Source of the DNA: Pochonia chlamydosporia 170
Taxonomy: Eukaryota; Ascomycota; Sordariomycetes; Hypocreales; Clavicipitaceae
Assembly: GCF_001653235.2 (NCBI RefSeq)
Contig: NC_035794.1
Coordinates: 186,001-250,000, forward strand
DNA: 64,000 bases
Direction: 5' to 3'
Numbering within the stretch: position 1 is the first letter of the stretch; each line of letters starts with the position of its first letter. The notes below the pieces were generated by a model, which searched no databases, had not been told where the DNA came from, and saw only the letters and a list, made by a program, of their open reading frames with translations. Position numbers and translations under genes: made by a program. This document shows positions 60,451-64,000 of the stretch, piece after piece.

Positions 60451-61180
60451 ATTTGCGTTAGCAGGGATTAGCTATATCTTATATATACGCTAATTTAGCT
60501 TTAGATTAAGCTTATTTCCTATAGCTCTCTTATAGATAAGATAGAAGACTTTCTAGTACGTGCCTAAGAAGCTACTCTTTCTAGTTTCTCTCTTCTTCCT
60601 TCTATTCTTACTAATTTTCTAATTAAGTAACTAGTTAAAAAGGTTATAGAGGAGGCACAAAGCGTTAGCCTTAGAGATAGACTTAAAATAGCTTTAAGAG
60701 TTACGCTCTAGCATTTAGCAGTATCTAGAGGGTAGAAAGCAGATAAATTAGCAGCTAGCAAAGAGAAGGAAGTTATATAGCAGGTTACATACTAGCGCTA
60801 TTACTTCTTATAGGCGTCTAGGAGTAGCAAGCTACTATTACTATAGTTCTAAGTTTTATAGGCTCTCTTATTAAAACTCTTAATAGCATATTAGTAGTAC
60901 TCTAGAGGATAAATATTTTCTCTAAAGAACTAAACCTAGTTATTAGTATTAATATTATTATAGCTATCCTTATTACTAAGGCTTAGATCTTTAATATCTA
61001 TGGCCTCTATTTCTAATTCTAAGTGGTTAGCACTATTCCGGTTAAACAGCTTATCTTTAATATTATTATCCTTAGGGAAGTATAAGGCGTTAGAGTTGTA
61101 AGATAGAGTAGAAGAGTATAGTTAACGTGTTATAGCTGGAAGCTTCTAAATCTAGGCGGTAGCAAGTCAGTTAGGCATAG

Positions 61181-61593
61181 CAAGTGTGTGCAGGAAAGAG
61201 AAAGATAAATGCTATACTCCTAACCGCTCTTAACGCGCGCGAGTGCCTCTTAAGTACAATCTGTGTAATACTGCCATGTTTGGTAGTTGTGCCTTTGTAT
61301 TGGGGTGTCCGAAAGGTGTTTTTGAGAAGGCAGCCTTAACTTGCCTGGAGGCGCTTACTTTGAGAGTTTAAGCTTTACTGCGGTGAGTTATGGTTGGTAG
61401 GGCGAAAAGGGACTTTAGAGGTATATGGCGCTAGCTGGTGAAATTGCCCTTCTAGGAGAAGCAGCCGTAAGGTCTTAAAGCGGCGCTGGATTCTGGGCAA
61501 ATTGTCCACCAGCCTTAGTGGGTAAAACTACCATAACCGGTGGTGAAATCGCCGTCTTGTTGTTTAAGGTAGTAATAAATTATAAACTATAAC
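61181..61593. other. ordinary-composition gap, no gene
   Basis: A patch that escaped the AT-rich mutation. It contains imperfect repeats of a GGTGAAAT(T/C)GCC motif (about 61437-61449 and 61542-61554). No coding sequence is recognised. It lies upstream of the DUF3435 relic, so it may be the old 5' flank or promoter. Confidence 0.35.
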
Positions 61594-61595
61594 TA

Positions 61596-62004
61596 ACGTA
61601 AGTGCATACCGGATGCACCACCCTAAATCCCATACAAATAGTTAATTTTATATCCCTGCAAAAACCCGCATTTATAGCTAAAAATAGCTATAAACTTAAC
61701 ATAAGGTATTTAACTGCTAAAAACACCTAATTCTAGATTTTCTAAGCTTTAGGGTAGCTACTTAGCTAGAAGTCTAAAAAATTCTAATTTACACTATATA
61801 CTTTATAGAATCTTAAAATATTTATATATTAGTAAGGCCTAAAGGTTAGTTATTAGCTTTAATATAATATAGATAATAGAATAGTAAAATAGCAATTAAT
61901 TTTATTTACTTTTTGCGGTTTTAACTAGAAGCTTAAATGCTAATTTACTATAGAAGTGCGAGTGGTGCATCTAATGTGCTGGTGCATCCGGTATGCACTT
62001 ACGT
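61596..62004. mobile_element. MITE with pogo-like inverted repeats
   Basis: A 409-bp non-coding element. About 25-bp inverted repeats start ACGTAAGTGCATACCGGATG and end in the inverse, with TA duplications at 61594-61595 and 62005-62006. The terminus resembles that of the truncated pogo element at 3286 (ACGTGAGTGCATA). It is probably mobilised in trans by a related transposase. Confidence 0.85.
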
Positions 62005-62006
62005 TA

Positions 62007-62163
62007 GTAATTAATATAATTACTTAAAGTATAAACTTGAAAATATACTAAGGATTATTATATTAGAAGCTGAAAACTAAAAGCTATCTAAAAAGAGAAA
62101 TTTAAAGAACGTATATACTAGTAGTACTAGTTACCTTAAAAGTAAGTCTTAAAGATACTTGTT
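62007..62163. other. AT-rich spacer
   Basis: Short spacer between the MITE and the solo LTR; nothing recognisable. Confidence 0.3.
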
Positions 62164-62395
62164 TGTTATGGATTTGAGCGTAGTGCGGATCTTAAGGGAG
62201 AAGGAGACAAGTGCACTAGAAGGGTTGCCCAAGGACTTGCCGCGGGTTTCCACTGGAGCTTAACCGGATTCTATAAGGGTCCCCTATGGGGGCCAAGCCA
62301 ATCTCTCTCCCCTTTCTCTTTTCTTTCTTCTCTCTATGAGAAAAGTTACTACTAGTGACGCTAGCTCGCAGTTGCCGCTAGGCCAGTCCCTTACA
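62164..62395 (+). repeat. solo LTR (TGTTATGG family)
   Basis: 232 bp, TGTTATGGAT to CCCTTACA, with exact 5-bp target duplication TTGTT at 62159-62163 and 62396-62400. Same family as 15848-16075 but hardly mutated (GC-rich runs kept), so it is younger or escaped RIP. Confidence 0.9.
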
Positions 62396-62400
62396 TTGTT

Positions 62401-62925
62401 ATACATTTAGTAGTTAGTATTATATATACTTACTTATTTTAACTAAGTGCTTTTCTTGTTAGTTATTATTCCAACTATTACTCTATGCACGCTTATAATT
62501 CTTCTATAAAGTAGCCTCTATAACCAGCCTAACCTGCAGCCTACAGACAACCTGTGAACTGGGAAGTAACATAAATTCGCAAGTTTCTCGGGGTAGGCAC
62601 CGCTATTGTTAACTCTGAAAATAGTGCATCCGAGAAGATGATCAGTTCTGCCTTCAAACCCATCAAGATTCGAGGCAAAACTTCCAAAACCGTATCTGGG
62701 TTGCGCCCATATGCATGTAAAGTTATCGTGATAGCTTGTTTAGCAACTTTCATGTCACTTCTTACGGACGGTAGGCATTGCGAGGCAGTGCCTTGATCAC
62801 TCTGGAGGTGACTGCAGTTACAGCTAGGGTTATTGCCATCCATCCTATGTCGATCTTATATGTACGTGCTGGCTAACATTGGACTCTTATACCTAGGGCC
62901 ACAACACTCCACAGGATGCTGCTCT
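62401..62925. other. no recognisable gene
   Basis: The minus frame 62541-62843 is open for 100 codons but has no recognised domain. Composition becomes ordinary from about 62520. Confidence 0.35.
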
Positions 62926-63895
62926 GTGGTCTAACAAGCACATCCAGCCGCTAAAACGAGTCGTTGATGTGATTCATTCGCAGTCGCAAAAAGCTGCAAT
63001 TTAGCTCTAACAAGTAGGTCGCAAGGGTAGCGTCTGCCCGCCCTGGATTGGACTCAAGCCTGTACCTGACGAATTTGGAGGGTATAGCAACGACGTTCAG
63101 GGTCCTACAGCGCCTCTTGGAACGAGAACTATGCTACGCCGGGTGAAATGTCAGAAAAGAAATTCTCGAGACTATTAAAGCATATGGGCAGGCTGCTCGT
63201 CGAGCTATTGAGGCTGGTGTCGATGTAAATGCAGCCCACGGAGCTCACGGCTATCTCTTGCACTCGTTTGCGTCGCTGGCGGTGAGCAATGACTGTTCTT
63301 TGTCTAGATATCATCATTGAATTGGCGCGTGTGTGCCACATGGACGAACAAGCGAACCGATAGATGGGGAGGTTGTTTTGCGAACCGCATCCGTATCGGC
63401 GTCGAGGTCATTCGAGCCATACGGCGTAACATCTCAAGAGACGTCCCCGTTTTCTGGAAGATCTCTGCAGTAGATTGGCTGCCCAAAGGCAAAGGTTAGG
63501 ACCTGGACGATACTCTCCGTTACGTCCCTATTCTAGCGGCAGTGGGTGTAGACCTATTCGACATGTCAAGCGGCGGCACGGATAGACGACAACAAGTCCA
63601 GCTTGGTCAGCAATACCGAGTGCCGTTCGCTGAGGTCGTCAAAGATCTGAAGTTGCCCAATGTATTTGTTGCTGCGGTTGGCTGGATTAGGGATGCTGCT
63701 ACGGTTCACGATGTAGGTCACCATCTATTCCTTCTTCATGGTGTGAATAACCAACGAACGATGTAACTTCAGATTTTGAGTAATGGAAAGACTGATGTCG
63801 TCCACGTTGCGCGCGAATTCCTTCGTGACCCCAACTTTGTTCAAAAAGTTGCGTTGGATACGGGCACCGAAGTATCTTAGGTGGATCAATACCAC
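62926..63895 (+). pseudogene. old yellow enzyme (NADH:flavin oxidoreductase) pseudogene
   Basis: Pieces in successive frames follow an FMN-dependent ene-reductase barrel. They are QPLKRVVDVIHSQSQKAAI (TAG for Gln) and VGRK. PPWIGLK, DEFGGYSNDVQGP and the YATPGEM stretch follow in another frame. HSFAS comes next, with NKRTDRWGGCFANRIRIGVE (normally GGSxENR) after a gap that may be an old intron at 63281-63345. The rest is DVPVFWKISAVDWL, VGVDLFDMSSGG, QYRVPFAEVVK, and VHVAREFLRDPNF. At least three frameshifts, several stops and a changed GGSxEN (GGCFAN) show it is dead. Family members are about 370-420 residues, soluble, and reduce activated alkenes with NADPH. It would end near 63880. Confidence 0.8.
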
Positions 63896-64000
63896 CGCGC
63901 TCCTAGTAAGTCGGATTATGAGATATGCCGCGGCCAAATAATTAGGATCTCTGACAAGATATTTAGTGAATAAAAAATATGTCGAGTCCACTATCACTAT

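Larger units (their letters stand above)
50780..61180 (-). pseudogene. DUF3435 (Starship-captain-like tyrosine recombinase) relic, interrupted by nested transposons
   Basis: Read on the minus strand, skipping the insertions 51760-60195 and 60273-60450, the translation follows the DUF3435 family. About 60660-60480 gives RKLVRIEGRRRETRK, KVFYLIYKRAIGNKLNLKLN. From 51757 down comes LYKLLYNIKDLKKQIKI, ITKKLFKLKELRILAILFLL, RSISILRMRFRDI and GRPHNILIRF. It continues about 51250-50780 with LYSLRYNAVNKF, then QRYYLSREISADIQAIL. The last motif group (LRYNAxNxF...YL.R.I..D.QA) is the conserved C-terminal recombinase core with the catalytic Arg and Tyr. Stops lie at positions usually Gln. DUF3435 includes the captains of Starship giant transposons and many solo copies. 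The N-terminus beyond 61180 is unclear. Confidence 0.7.

Noticed and set aside
50780..61200. A complete Starship element
   Set aside because: Only the recombinase relic is seen; no far end, terminal repeat or cargo boundary can be shown in this window.

Overview
The window looks like nuclear DNA of a filamentous ascomycete (Pezizomycotina). The evidence is short spliceosomal introns of 53-83 bp with fungal donors and branch sites, fungus-restricted families (HET, DUF3435, CorA-like, OrsD-like, nucleoside-phosphorylase N-termini of NLRs) and a sharply two-part base composition. Long AT-rich, TpA-saturated blocks hold transposons whose reading frames are full of TAA/TAG where Gln or Trp codons are expected. 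That is the signature of repeat-induced point mutation (RIP, CpA to TpA). Between them lie islands of ordinary composition that hold the few readable genes and many gene relics.

Layout: 1-2227 is a RIP-mutated Ty3/gypsy copy on the minus strand. 3284-4365 is a truncated pogo/Fot-type DNA transposon. 4366-15060 is an ordinary-composition island with relics of an OrsD-like protein, an ABC transporter, an L-asparaginase and a GH29 fucosidase tail, an intact GFA-family gene, a diverged C2H2-type gene with introns, and a small membrane-protein gene with a GC-AG intron and a frameshift. 15848-35353 is a stack of LTR retroelements: a chimeric gypsy chromovirus carrying a solo LTR, then a 12.5-kb gypsy element coding on the minus strand between two 609-bp LTRs. 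36652-48700 is a second island with a truncated HET gene, an NLR phosphorylase-domain fragment, an intact three-exon CorA-like transporter, an intact HAD phosphatase, a membrane-protein gene carrying one in-frame TAG, and a transmembrane collagen-like protein. 48775-50156 is a RIP-degraded host gene resembling fungal STAND/NLR N-terminal domains. 50311-61200 is a nested structure: a DUF3435 (Starship-captain-like tyrosine recombinase) relic is interrupted by a pogo transposon, which is itself interrupted by a complete chromovirus with 180-bp LTRs. A solo LTR of that chromovirus sits elsewhere in the DUF3435 relic. A MITE, another solo LTR and a decayed old-yellow-enzyme gene close the window.

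Only about four genes look intact: GFA, CorA-like, HAD and the collagen-like protein; the C2H2-type gene is possibly functional. The rest is decaying, consistent with a transposon-rich compartment in which self-recognition and enzyme genes are lost or mutated. No tRNA, rRNA or CRISPR was found. All family assignments come from reading translations by eye; no database search was run.
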